Of a stretch of DNA of 43,341 nucleotides, positions 7,989 to 14,219 are shown in pieces (position 1 is the first letter of the stretch; every line of letters starts with the position of its first letter). The stretch is taken from positions 1 through 43,341 of the forward strand of contig NZ_JAAGMD010000234.1 in assembly GCF_010548465.1 (NCBI RefSeq). Reading direction: 5' to 3'. Under the pieces are notes generated by a model, which saw only the letters and a program-made list of their open reading frames with translations, made no database searches and was not told where the DNA came from. This DNA comes from Streptomyces sp. SID14436 (GTDB taxonomy: Bacteria; Actinomycetota; Actinomycetes; Streptomycetales; Streptomycetaceae). The position numbers were made by a program, and so were the translations under genes.

Positions 7989-8087
7989 TCAACCCGACTC
8001 CGTGGCGGTGGGCATGATCCACAGGTAGAGCACCCACACCGACACGGCGGCCACCGACTGGCCCTTACACCTGGCCCAAAGATCCAT
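7989..8087 (-). CDS. Possible 32-residue single-helix membrane peptide
   Basis: A short leftward frame with ATG at 8087 is preceded by an AAGGTG Shine-Dalgarno-like sequence at a normal distance. It encodes one hydrophobic segment (VAAVSVWVLYLWIM) flanked by a basic start (MDLWARCKG) and a polar end. A longer version starting at 8213 lacks a ribosome binding site. I cannot tell it from a chance frame. Confidence 0.2.
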   Translation of the reverse strand: MDLWARCKGQSVAAVSVWVLYLWIMPTATESG

Positions 8088-8268
8088 GATGATCACCTTG
8101 CCCTTCGCGAGTCCGATCCGGATGGCGGACGACAGACGGGTGACAGTGGCAGAGATCACACATGCAGCGATGAACGTGAACGGCTCGGGAGTCGAGTTCA
8201 ACTCAGCAACCACTTGGATTGTCGCACGTGAGCATGCGGTCGGCGGAGCGACTTTGGCCGGGAGCTGC

Positions 8269-8377
8269 TTTGGCGCGAGTGATCATGGCCCCGTAAGCTT
8301 CCGGCGCGTCGGGCAGTCTGTGGACCTGCCCGTTAAAGCACGACGTTGGGGCCATGATCTTCGAGGCTCGCGCCAAA
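8269..8377. repeat. Compound inverted repeat near attL
   Basis: Outer arms TTTGGCGCGAG (8269-8279) and GATCATGGCCCC (8281-8292) pair with GGGGCCATGATC (8348-8359) and CTCGCGCCAAA (8367-8377), leaving a small internal loop. Inside, CGGGCAG (8310-8316) pairs with CTGCCCG (8326-8332). The result is a large branched structure of 23 outer base pairs. Candidate roles are a single-strand replication origin, a transfer locus or a structured RNA; the sequence alone does not decide. Confidence 0.8.
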
Positions 8378-8463
8378 GTGGCTGGCTAAAGTCGCGGAGC
8401 CGACCGCCCCAGCCACAGCGGACCCCTCCCACCTTTATGCCCGCAGCCGCCAGCGCGCCGCCG

Positions 8464-8504
8464 GGCGGGGCCGCCGCTGGCGAAGACAGGGCGGCGGCCC
8501 CGCC
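8464..8504. terminator. Perfect 14-bp GC-rich hairpin
   Basis: GGCGGGGCCGCCGC (8464-8477) and its exact complement (8491-8504) enclose a 13-base loop upstream of the HD gene. It could stop transcription coming from either side. Confidence 0.5.
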
Positions 8505-8635
8505 GTACAGGCGGCGCGCTCCCGCGCCGTGCGCGGGCTTGATGAACGTAGGGAAAGTCTTACCGCACCCTTGATCGGCACCTGCCCCGATCAGGGCCTG
8601 TCGGCTCGTTGCTCGGCTCGGCTACCGTTCCATGC

Positions 8636-9196
8636 ATGCCTTCTGCACTGGACACGCCCCGGGGAGCGGCCGAACTCGCTGAGTCCCTGCTTCCCCCGCT
8701 CGGGAACCGCTGGCTGCACACTCAGGCCGTGGCTGCTCGGGCTCGCGAGGCTTCCGCGGCTGTGTCTGAGGCTGACCGGGATCTCCTCGTCGCTGCCGCG
8801 TGGCTGCACGACATCGGCTACGCGCCCGAGCTGCGTGACACCGGCTTCCATCCTCTCGATGGCGCTCGTCATCTCGAATCGCTGGGTGCGCCGGCGCGTC
8901 TGGTGCGGCTGGTGGCTCATCACTCCGGGGCCGTGTACGAGGCGGAGCAACGCGGACTCTCGGCAGAGCTGGCCGTCTACGAGCGGGAAGACTCCCCTGT
9001 CCTGGACGCGCTGATCTTCGCTGACATGACGACCGGCCCCGCCGGGCAGTCCTTCGACTTCGGCACCCGGATTGACGAGATCCTTGTCCGCTATGAACCG
9101 GGCAGCGAGGTGCACAACGCGATCAGCAAGGCTCGGCCTTACCTCCAGGGCGCTGTCGAGCGGACTCGCGGCCGCATGGCTCATCAGCCGATGTAG
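8636..9196 (+). CDS. HD-domain phosphohydrolase (AICE cargo)
   Basis: A 186-residue protein with the HD-fold metal ligands: His28 (NRWLHTQAVA), His58-Asp59 (WLHDIGYAPE), His95/His96 (VAHHS) and a late Asp (IFADMTT, about residue 125). It has no extra domains and resembles the general HD hydrolases acting on nucleotides or nucleotide second messengers. Start: ATG at 8636 lies seven bases after TACCGT, a leaderless-type arrangement. Its 3' end overlaps by 13 bp the 3' end of the convergent Nudix gene. The pairing of HD, Nudix and an HTH-DUF5919 regulator at one end of an AICE looks like a unit, but no joint function is established. Confidence 0.75.
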   Translation: MPSALDTPRGAAELAESLLPPLGNRWLHTQAVAARAREASAAVSEADRDLLVAAAWLHDIGYAPELRDTGFHPLDGARHLESLGAPARLVRLVAHHSGAVYEAEQRGLSAELAVYEREDSPVLDALIFADMTTGPAGQSFDFGTRIDEILVRYEPGSEVHNAISKARPYLQGAVERTRGRMAHQPM

Positions 9197-9654
9197 GGCT
9201 CTGCCTGGTCAGCCAGGCCGCGTTCGATCCGCATGCGCATCGACGGGTGGATGTTCAGCTCGTCCAGTTTGCTCGGGTCGACGAAGGCTACTTCCTTGCT
9301 CTCGCTGCTCGTCCGCAGCTCGCCGCCGGTGATGCGGGCGTGGAAGCAGATGGAGAACTGCTGACGGACCTCGCCGTCGTCGTACGCCATGACGTGCCCG
9401 GGGTTGGTGTAGATGCCGACGAGACCGGTCACCTCCACATCGAAGCCGGTCTCTTCCTTCGTCTCGCGGACTGCCGCGTCCGGGGCTGACTCGCCCAGGT
9501 CGATGCCACCTCCGGGCAGGGCCCAGAGGTCGTTGTCGGTCTTGTGGATCAGCAGGACTTGCCCGGCCTCGTTGCGGGCCACGGCGGTCACGGAAGGGAC
9601 GAGGCTGTTCGCCTTCGGAGCATTGGGATCGTTGAAGTAGTCAACACGGGCCAT
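9184..9654 (-). CDS. Nudix hydrolase, candidate Pif-like immunity factor
   Basis: A 156-residue Nudix protein. The catalytic box is complete: Gly49, Glu55, Arg63-Glu64, Glu67-Glu68 and Gly70 in GGGIDLGESAP ... AVRETKEETGF, fitting GX5EX7REUXEEXGU. In pSAM2 the Nudix protein Pif blocks redundant transfer between cells that already carry the element, and a Nudix gene in this position of an AICE suggests the same role by analogy. An ordinary nucleotide-sanitising hydrolase is the alternative. It lies downstream of, and in the same direction as, the HTH-DUF5919 regulator and is probably cotranscribed with it. Confidence 0.82.
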   Translation of the reverse strand: MARVDYFNDPNAPKANSLVPSVTAVARNEAGQVLLIHKTDNDLWALPGGGIDLGESAPDAAVRETKEETGFDVEVTGLVGIYTNPGHVMAYDDGEVRQQFSICFHARITGGELRTSSESKEVAFVDPSKLDELNIHPSMRMRIERGLADQAEPYIG

Positions 9655-9682
9655 GCCTTCAGCGTTGCACGTCCGGGGCCTG

Positions 9683-10414
9683 TTATGCCGTCCGGCCCCG
9701 CTCCCATGCGTAGTCGAAGCTCCGCATGTAGTGCCGGAAGGTCCGCGCTCCGGGGAGGTACCGGAAGTGCATCACCGGGTTCTGGCCGGCGGGAGCTCCA
9801 AGGACGTGCGGGTTCACGAGAACGTCCTCGTCGAACCGGTAGATCGAGTTGTAGAGGATCGTGTCGTGCAACCGGACTTCGACACCGGGCGTCGACATGG
9901 CGGGCTCGAGGTAGCGCCGGGTGATCCGGGCACGTGCGGCCAGGTCGCCGCCGATGCCTTCCTCTTCGCCACGCTGACGGACCGCTTCGGAGTCGGGGTC
10001 GCCGAGCAGGATGCGGACCTGGGCGCCGGCCTTCGCCTTCTCGGCCAGATGGTCGGGCAGGTCCGGATTGCTGTCGAAGAGGAACAGTCCGGCGTACACG
10101 AGGATGTCGACCTGGTCCGTCGCCTTCTCAATCAGGGATGACCAGAGAGGGGCGGGCACCGCGCCACGGTGCGGGTAGTACGTGATCAGCTCGGACGTGC
10201 TGGCCTTCTCTGCCTGCTTCTCCACGGAAGGCCAGATGTAGACCTCGTCGACCCCCAGGAAGCTCGCCGCCTTCCAGCGGTGCCCACGGTGCGGAGTGCG
10301 GTTGGTGGTGATCCACCGCTCGACGCTCTTGGGGTCCACTCCGACGTGCTCGGCAACGGACTGGATCGTCTCGCCCTTCGTTGAAATCGCCGCGCGCAGA
10401 CGCTCGTTCGCCAT
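9683..10414 (-). CDS. HTH regulator with PLD-like DUF5919 C-terminal domain
   Basis: A 243-residue protein. Residues about 5-40 form an XRE-type helix-turn-helix (ISTKGETIQSVAEHVGVDPKSVERW as a whole motif region), followed by a linker and a C-terminal domain that resembles phospholipase-D-fold proteins assigned to DUF5919. No clear HKD motif is seen, so catalysis is doubtful. The start is the ATG at 10414, with an AAAGGGA ribosome binding site before it; a 5-codon longer frame begins at 10429. The gene is divergent from the transfer/replication operon, across a 156-bp gap with repeated GGACGT half-sites, as expected for an autoregulated repressor of the AICE. Confidence 0.75.
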   Translation of the reverse strand: MANERLRAAISTKGETIQSVAEHVGVDPKSVERWITTNRTPHRGHRWKAASFLGVDEVYIWPSVEKQAEKASTSELITYYPHRGAVPAPLWSSLIEKATDQVDILVYAGLFLFDSNPDLPDHLAEKAKAGAQVRILLGDPDSEAVRQRGEEEGIGGDLAARARITRRYLEPAMSTPGVEVRLHDTILYNSIYRFDEDVLVNPHVLGAPAGQNPVMHFRYLPGARTFRHYMRSFDYAWERGRTA

Positions 10415-10438
10415 CACGTTCCCTTTCATGGGACGCCG

Positions 10439-10479
10439 TAGGGACGTTTTGACGATAGCTCAGACGTCCCTAAACGTCC
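10439..10479. promoter_or_regulatory. Operator-like GGACGT half-sites in the divergent promoter region
   Basis: TAGGGACGT (10439-10447) and ACGTCCCTA (10464-10472) form an exact 9-bp inverted repeat, and ACGTCC recurs at 10474-10479. A rightward promoter is suggested by TTGACG (10449-10454) with TAAACG 16 bases later (10471-10476), so the half-sites overlap both promoter boxes. The adjacent HTH-DUF5919 protein is the natural candidate ligand; this is inference. Confidence 0.5.
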
Positions 10480-10513
10480 ATACGGACCGTGATGCGTCCA
10501 CCCCCTCTCGCGG

Positions 10514-10563
10514 TCTCCTGATCTCGCCGCCGAACGGCGGCTCAACTTCGCCAGATCAGGAGA
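10514..10563 (+). promoter_or_regulatory. Leader hairpin that sequesters the ribosome binding site
   Basis: TCTCCTGATCT (10514-10524) pairs exactly with AGATCAGGAGA (10553-10563). The 3' arm contains the AGGAGA Shine-Dalgarno sequence (10558-10563), seven bases before the ATG at 10571. An inner hairpin GCCGCC/GGCGGC (10526-10531, 10536-10541) would stabilise the closed form. Folding would hide the ribosome binding site of the first gene of the AICE transfer operon. Confidence 0.65.
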
Positions 10564-10570
10564 GACGACG

Positions 10571-10924
10571 ATGCGTCAGATCCCCGTCGACACCGTGAAC
10601 GCGACCGTGATGGTCGCCAAGGCTCCGCAGCCCAAGGTCAAGGACCGCCGTACCGGTGAGATCGCCATCGACAAGGACGGCACCACCCTGATGGTCGTGG
10701 AGGTCATGTTCTCCACGCCCGACGAGGTGGAGATCCTCAAGCTCACCGTGCCGGAGCCCGGTGTGTCCAAGGACCTGGCCATGGGCACTCCCGTGGTCCT
10801 GACCGGGCTGGTCGCCTCGCCGTGGGAGAACGAGTTCAACGGTCAGAAGCGGCACGGGATCGCCTTCCGGGCCATCGCGGTGACCTCCCTCACCGACGCT
10901 GCCTCGAAGCCGAAGGCGGCCTGA
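10571..10924 (+). CDS. Conserved AICE protein upstream of the translocase (possibly Pra-like/OB-fold)
   Basis: A 117-residue, mainly beta-strand protein. It has the pattern KDRRTGEIAIDKDGTTLMVVEVM, then a VEILKLTVPEP strand, then G.PVVLTGLVASPW and a late AFRAIAV strand. That order resembles small OB-fold-like proteins and the AICE activator Pra, which controls replication and excision, but the similarity is judged by eye and weak. It is the first gene of the rightward operon, ends three bases before the translocase start, and its ribosome binding site lies inside a hairpin. Confidence 0.6.
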   Translation: MRQIPVDTVNATVMVAKAPQPKVKDRRTGEIAIDKDGTTLMVVEVMFSTPDEVEILKLTVPEPGVSKDLAMGTPVVLTGLVASPWENEFNGQKRHGIAFRAIAVTSLTDAASKPKAA

Positions 10925-10927
10925 GCC

Positions 10928-12277
10928 ATGACGTGGCTGTTGGTCGCCCTGGTGCTGGTCGTCGCCGCTGCGGGTCTCCTGCGGTGGCGGCGCCCCGCCT
11001 GGTACTGGCTGACCTTCGGGGTCACCCTCGCCGCGCTGCGGGTCCTCGTCCGCTACGGCTCGGTCATGGACGCCTGCGGGCTCACCGTCCCGGCTCCCCG
11101 CTGGCGCCTGACCGTGGCCCGGATGACCAACCGGCCCGTTCCCGGTCCTCGGGCCCCGCGCATCCTGCGGGTCCGCGTGACCCGTACCGGCCTGGTGCTG
11201 CGGCTGAAGCTCCGGCCCGGTCAGGACGCCTTCGACGTCGCCGCCTCGTGCGATCGGCTGCGGCACTCGTTCGCCATGTACGGCGTGACCTCCCGCGAAC
11301 TGCGCTCGGGCGTGGTCGAGGTGCGCATGACCGGCTATGACGTGCTCAAGCGGGTGCAGATGCCCGCGCACGTCGACACCCGGCCGATGCGGGTCCCGGT
11401 CGCCCTGCGTGAGGACGGAGCCGTCCACTACCGCGACTATCGTGCCGTGCCCCACGGGCTCATCCTCGGCGCCACGGAGTCCGGCAAGTCGGTCTATCAG
11501 CGCAACCTCGTGGCCGCGCTCGCGCCGCAGCGGGTTGCCCTGGTGGGCATCGACTGCAAGCAGGGTGTGGAGCTGTTCCCGTTGGCGCGCCGGTTCTCCG
11601 CGCTCGCCGACAATCCCGACACCGCCGCCGAACTCCTCGATGCGCTGGTGTCCCACATGCAGGGCGTCTATCAGCTCATCCGGGCCGAGCAGCGGATCAC
11701 CGCCGATGTGCCGGATGCCGAGATCGCCGCCGACATCTGGGACCTGCGCGAGGACCTGCGGCCGGTGCCGATCGTGGTCATGGTCGACGAGGTGGCCGAA
11801 CTCGCCCTCTTCGCGAGCAAGGAGGAGGAGAAGCGCCGGGACCGGATCATCACCGCGCTCGCCCGGCTCGCCCAGCTCGGCCGCGCGGCCGGCATCTACC
11901 TGGAGATCTGCGGGCAGCGCTTCGGCTCCGAACTCGGCAAGGGCATCACCATGCTCCGCGCCCAGCTCACCGGCCGCACCGCGCACCGCGTCAACGACGA
12001 ATCCTCGGCGAACATGGCCTTCGGCGACATCGCCCCGGACGCCGTCCTGGCTGCGATCCAGATCCCCACCGACACCCCGGGCGTCGCCGTCACCGGTGAC
12101 TCGGCCGGCGGGTGGGCCCGGATCCGCGCCCCGCACACCTCGCTTCGGCAAGCCGTGAACATCTGCAACCGGCACGCCGACCTGGCCCCGGACCTGCCCG
12201 CCCTCGCGCCGTTCCGGCCCGCCCTCGGCACCCTCGCCCCGGTCCCGGCTGTCGAGTCCGCTCCGGCCGCTGCCTGA
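10928..12277 (+). CDS. traB: FtsK/SpoIIIE-type conjugative DNA translocase (TraB/TraSA-like)
   Basis: A 449-residue protein with N-terminal transmembrane segments (about residues 2-18 and 26-42), a middle domain and a RecA-like motor. Walker A is GATESGKS at about 181-188; Walker B is IVVMVDE around 283-289. In Streptomyces this one protein moves double-stranded DNA between mycelia as a hexameric ring, with no relaxase or type IV secretion needed. The C-terminal Ala/Pro-rich end may include the DNA-recognition region. I found no tandem 8-bp recognition repeats. It is followed by the small Spd-type genes, as in other AICEs. Confidence 0.93.
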   Translation: MTWLLVALVLVVAAAGLLRWRRPAWYWLTFGVTLAALRVLVRYGSVMDACGLTVPAPRWRLTVARMTNRPVPGPRAPRILRVRVTRTGLVLRLKLRPGQDAFDVAASCDRLRHSFAMYGVTSRELRSGVVEVRMTGYDVLKRVQMPAHVDTRPMRVPVALREDGAVHYRDYRAVPHGLILGATESGKSVYQRNLVAALAPQRVALVGIDCKQGVELFPLARRFSALADNPDTAAELLDALVSHMQGVYQLIRAEQRITADVPDAEIAADIWDLREDLRPVPIVVMVDEVAELALFASKEEEKRRDRIITALARLAQLGRAAGIYLEICGQRFGSELGKGITMLRAQLTGRTAHRVNDESSANMAFGDIAPDAVLAAIQIPTDTPGVAVTGDSAGGWARIRAPHTSLRQAVNICNRHADLAPDLPALAPFRPALGTLAPVPAVESAPAAA

Positions 12278-12320
12278 CCCTCACCGCGCACGTCCGATCG
12301 AATGAAGGGAGTACCCCGTC

Positions 12321-12527
12321 ATGTGCCCGCGCTCTGAGGACTTCCACCGCACCGTGACGCTGCTCGGCGACCTCGCCCTGTACGCCCACACGTACGGCGC
12401 CGACCTCGACTTCGTCAACGAGGTGGGCCCGTGCCTGGCGGTCTCGCTGCCCGAGCCGCCGCCCGGCATCTTCCCGCCCGGCTACGACCCCACCGACGGC
12501 CCCCAGTATCCCGGTGGGCAGTCCTGA
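12321..12527 (+). CDS. Small AICE protein, function unknown
   Basis: A 68-residue acidic protein (EDFHRTVTLLGDLALYAHTYG ... ending in a Pro/Gly-rich tail). GAAGGGAG precedes the ATG at a normal distance. The stop TGA overlaps the next ATG by one base (TGATG), indicating translational coupling with the DUF2637 membrane protein. Position and coupling place it in the transfer operon; no domain is recognised. Confidence 0.7.
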   Translation: MCPRSEDFHRTVTLLGDLALYAHTYGADLDFVNEVGPCLAVSLPEPPPGIFPPGYDPTDGPQYPGGQS

Positions 12528-13198
12528 TGGCCCGCCTCCGCATTGATGCCGTCCTGGTCCAAGCCGTCATTGCCGGTGCGCTGTCCTTCGCCCACCTCCA
12601 CGACCTGGCCGCCGCCGCCGGACAGACGGGCTGGAAGGCTTGGGCCTACCCCATCTCGGTTGATCTGCTGCTGGTCGCCGCCTGGCGTCGGCTGCGGACC
12701 GATGGACCGTCCCGGCTGGCCTGGTGCTGGTTTCTCATCGCCCTGGTCGCCTCGCTCGGCGCGAACGTCGCCACCGCCGGACTCCTCGACCTGGACGACG
12801 TTCCGGCCTGGCTGCGCATCCTCGTCGCCGCCTGGCCCGCCCTGGCCTTCATGGGCGGCACCCTCCTCGCCCACTCGCCCGCGGGCCACATCCCGGCTTC
12901 GCCGGACCCTGCGCCGGTGCCGGACCCCGCGCCCGAGGTGGAACCCGAACCGGCCCCCGCCGTTGAGCCGGAACCGGCCCCGGTCGACTCCGCCGACGCT
13001 GCTCCGGCCCTCCCGCCCGTCCACCCGGCTCCGACGGCGCCGGCCGTTGCGGTTCCGGCCGCGCTGGTCGACCACGCCCGCAAGGTCGCCGCCGACCACG
13101 AGCACCGGACCGGCGCACCCATCGACACCGACACCCTGCGCGCCCGCCTCGGCGTCCCGCCGCACATGGCCGACGCCATCGTCGCCCAGCTCGCCTGA
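12527..13198 (+). CDS. DUF2637/SpdA-like membrane protein
   Basis: A 223-residue protein. The first about 120 residues contain four hydrophobic segments typical of DUF2637 (LSFAHLHDLA..., WAYPISVDLLLVAA, a third at WCWFLIALVASLGANVA and a fourth at LRILVAAWPALAFMGG). A Pro/Glu/Ala/Val repeat linker (about 125-175) follows, then a short helical end that looks like a DNA-binding winged-helix fragment. Such proteins are spread genes (spd) that help intramycelial plasmid distribution. The ATG at 12527 is coupled to the stop of the previous gene. Confidence 0.8.
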   Translation: MARLRIDAVLVQAVIAGALSFAHLHDLAAAAGQTGWKAWAYPISVDLLLVAAWRRLRTDGPSRLAWCWFLIALVASLGANVATAGLLDLDDVPAWLRILVAAWPALAFMGGTLLAHSPAGHIPASPDPAPVPDPAPEVEPEPAPAVEPEPAPVDSADAAPALPPVHPAPTAPAVAVPAALVDHARKVAADHEHRTGAPIDTDTLRARLGVPPHMADAIVAQLA

Positions 13199-13216
13199 TC
13201 AGAAGGGAAACGCCTC

Positions 13217-13411
13217 GTGCTCGTCGACCCGGCCGACCTGACCGCCGCCGACCACCTCAACGGCGCCCGCGAGATGGCCGACGCGGGCCGGCCCTTCCTC
13301 GCCCACCTGCTCGCTGAGGAGGCCGCCCGCCTCACCGCCGCCCCGGCCACCGCCGCCGAGATCCGCGCCACCTACCCCGACCCGAACCTGACCCGAACGG
13401 AGACCGACTGA
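13217..13411 (+). CDS. Small soluble AICE protein
   Basis: A 64-residue, Ala-rich helical protein (MLVDPADLTAADHLNGAREM...). GTG start with AGAAGGGAAA upstream. One base separates its stop from the ATG of the next gene, so the two are cotranslated. No known domain; a helper of transfer or spread is only a guess from context. Confidence 0.65.
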   Translation: MLVDPADLTAADHLNGAREMADAGRPFLAHLLAEEAARLTAAPATAAEIRATYPDPNLTRTETD

Positions 13412-13412
13412 C

Positions 13413-13604
13413 ATGCCCGCCCGCGACTTCTTCCACTCCGTGATGCGCATCGGCCCGGTGCAGATCGGCACCCACCGCGACCGCCACGGCACCACCAAGC
13501 ACGCCGCCGTGTGCAGCGCGGACGGCTGCGGCTGGTCCGCCGACTACTCCTCCCAGTCCGCCGCCCAGCTCGCCGCCCGCACCCACCGCTGCAAGGTCCG
13601 CTAG
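13413..13604 (+). CDS. Small Cys/His-containing mobile-element transfer protein
   Basis: A 63-residue protein with the pattern RIGPVQIGTHRDRHG followed by CSADGCGWSADYSSQSAAQ and a late HRC. Two cysteines near the middle plus the C-terminal His/Cys could bind one zinc. I know this pattern from AICE spread operons, where it is usually annotated as a mobile-element transfer protein. Its TAG stop overlaps the strong AGGAGG ribosome binding site of the next, very small gene. Confidence 0.72.
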   Translation: MPARDFFHSVMRIGPVQIGTHRDRHGTTKHAAVCSADGCGWSADYSSQSAAQLAARTHRCKVR

Positions 13605-13614
13605 GAGGCCACCC

Positions 13615-13770
13615 GTGGACGTCCCGCTCTGGCTCGCCCTGATCGTCGTCGGCTGGCTCGGCGTCAAGCTCATCCGCCCGCCCTGGTGGCTCATCGCGGT
13701 GCTCCTCCTGGGCGGCTACCTCCTCGCCGACAGCCTGCTGTCCCCGGTCATCGACACCGCCGTCAAGTAG
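13615..13770 (+). CDS. 51-residue two-helix Spd-like membrane protein
   Basis: A short gene beginning with GTG at 13615, seven bases after a perfect AGGAGG (13603-13608), and ending at TAG 13768-13770. The product starts MDVPLWLALIVVGWLGVK, then has an RPPWW turn and a second hydrophobic segment (IAVLLLGGYLLADSLL) and ends IDTAVK. Two closely spaced helices and the place between the transfer protein and the SpdB2-like gene match the small spread proteins of streptomycete plasmids. Confidence 0.8.
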   Translation: MDVPLWLALIVVGWLGVKLIRPPWWLIAVLLLGGYLLADSLLSPVIDTAVK

Positions 13771-13791
13771 CCCCAGAAAGGAGAACCGTTC

Positions 13792-14124
13792 ATGTTCCGG
13801 CCCAAGCTTCCGACCATGCCGCAGCCCACGGGCCTGGTCTCCCCGCCCGCCGTCATCGAACCGACCAGCATCACGCCGGGCACCCCGGCCACGCCGCCCG
13901 CCCCGATCACCCCGACCCCGGTCCCGGCGCCGACGCGTCCCACGGTCCAGCTCACCCCCGGCACCGCGCTCGCCCTCATCGGCGGCGGCACCACCGTCGT
14001 CCTGGTCGTCGGCGCCGTCCTGGTCTCCCTGCTCCTGGCCGTCGCCGTCACCGGCGCCTCGGTCGCCGTCTGCGCCCTGGTGATCCGCTCCCTGGTCAAC
14101 ACCGACGCCAAGCGCCACCGCTGA
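13792..14124 (+). CDS. SpdB2-like Pro-rich membrane protein
   Basis: A 110-residue protein. The first about 60 residues are very rich in Pro and Thr; then come two adjoining hydrophobic segments (about 63-80 and 82-100), with a short basic end (NTDAKRHR). The ribosome binding site AAAGGAGAA lies just before the ATG. SpdB2-type proteins are membrane partners of TraB in pIJ101-like and pSAM2-like transfer. A structured 96-bp spacer follows before the GGDEF gene. Confidence 0.78.
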   Translation: MFRPKLPTMPQPTGLVSPPAVIEPTSITPGTPATPPAPITPTPVPAPTRPTVQLTPGTALALIGGGTTVVLVVGAVLVSLLLAVAVTGASVAVCALVIRSLVNTDAKRHR

Positions 14125-14219
14125 CCGGACCGAGGGCGACGCACAAGCCGCCAGCACGCCGCCGCCCTCGGCCCCTCGCGCTCCGCTCCTCCAACCGCTC
14201 TCGCGAAAGGGGAACACCC
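14125..14219 (+). repeat. Intercistronic structured repeat, copy 1
   Basis: Directly after the SpdB2-like stop, GG-A-CCGAGGGCG (14127-14138) pairs with CGCCCTCGG-CC (14163-14173), leaving a bulged A at 14129 and a loop with GCACAAGCCGCC and AGCACGC. The tail (TCCAACCGC ... GAAAGGGGAAC) holds the ribosome binding site of the GGDEF gene. A second copy follows that gene. Confidence 0.8.

Larger units (their letters stand above)
7859..8635. other. Left end of the AICE: structured, mostly non-coding
   Basis: No convincing full-length gene is found in this 777-bp stretch. It contains a large compound inverted repeat (8269-8377), a perfect 14-bp stem at 8464-8504, a small GATCGG/CCGATC hairpin near 8573-8595 and a possible leaderless promoter TACCGT (8623-8628) before the HD gene. 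The position and the folding potential fit a replication or transfer origin, but nothing seen proves this. Confidence 0.6.

Noticed and set aside
8086-8574. Rightward frame of 162 codons at the AICE left end
   Set aside because: It runs through the large inverted repeat and the 14-bp hairpin, lacks codon bias and has no recognisable domain.
10928-12277. Tandem 8-bp TraB recognition repeats (GACCCGGA-like) near the translocase gene
   Set aside because: I looked for clustered copies in the intergenic parts of the element and found none by eye; a motif scan would be needed to exclude diverged versions.
14130-14171. Resemblance of the hairpin loop (GACGCACAAGCCGCC) to part of the cyclic di-GMP-I riboswitch, next to a GGDEF gene
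   Set aside because: Only a short stretch is similar. The second helix and the GCACAGGGCAAACC-like segment of that riboswitch class are absent, so the match is probably chance.
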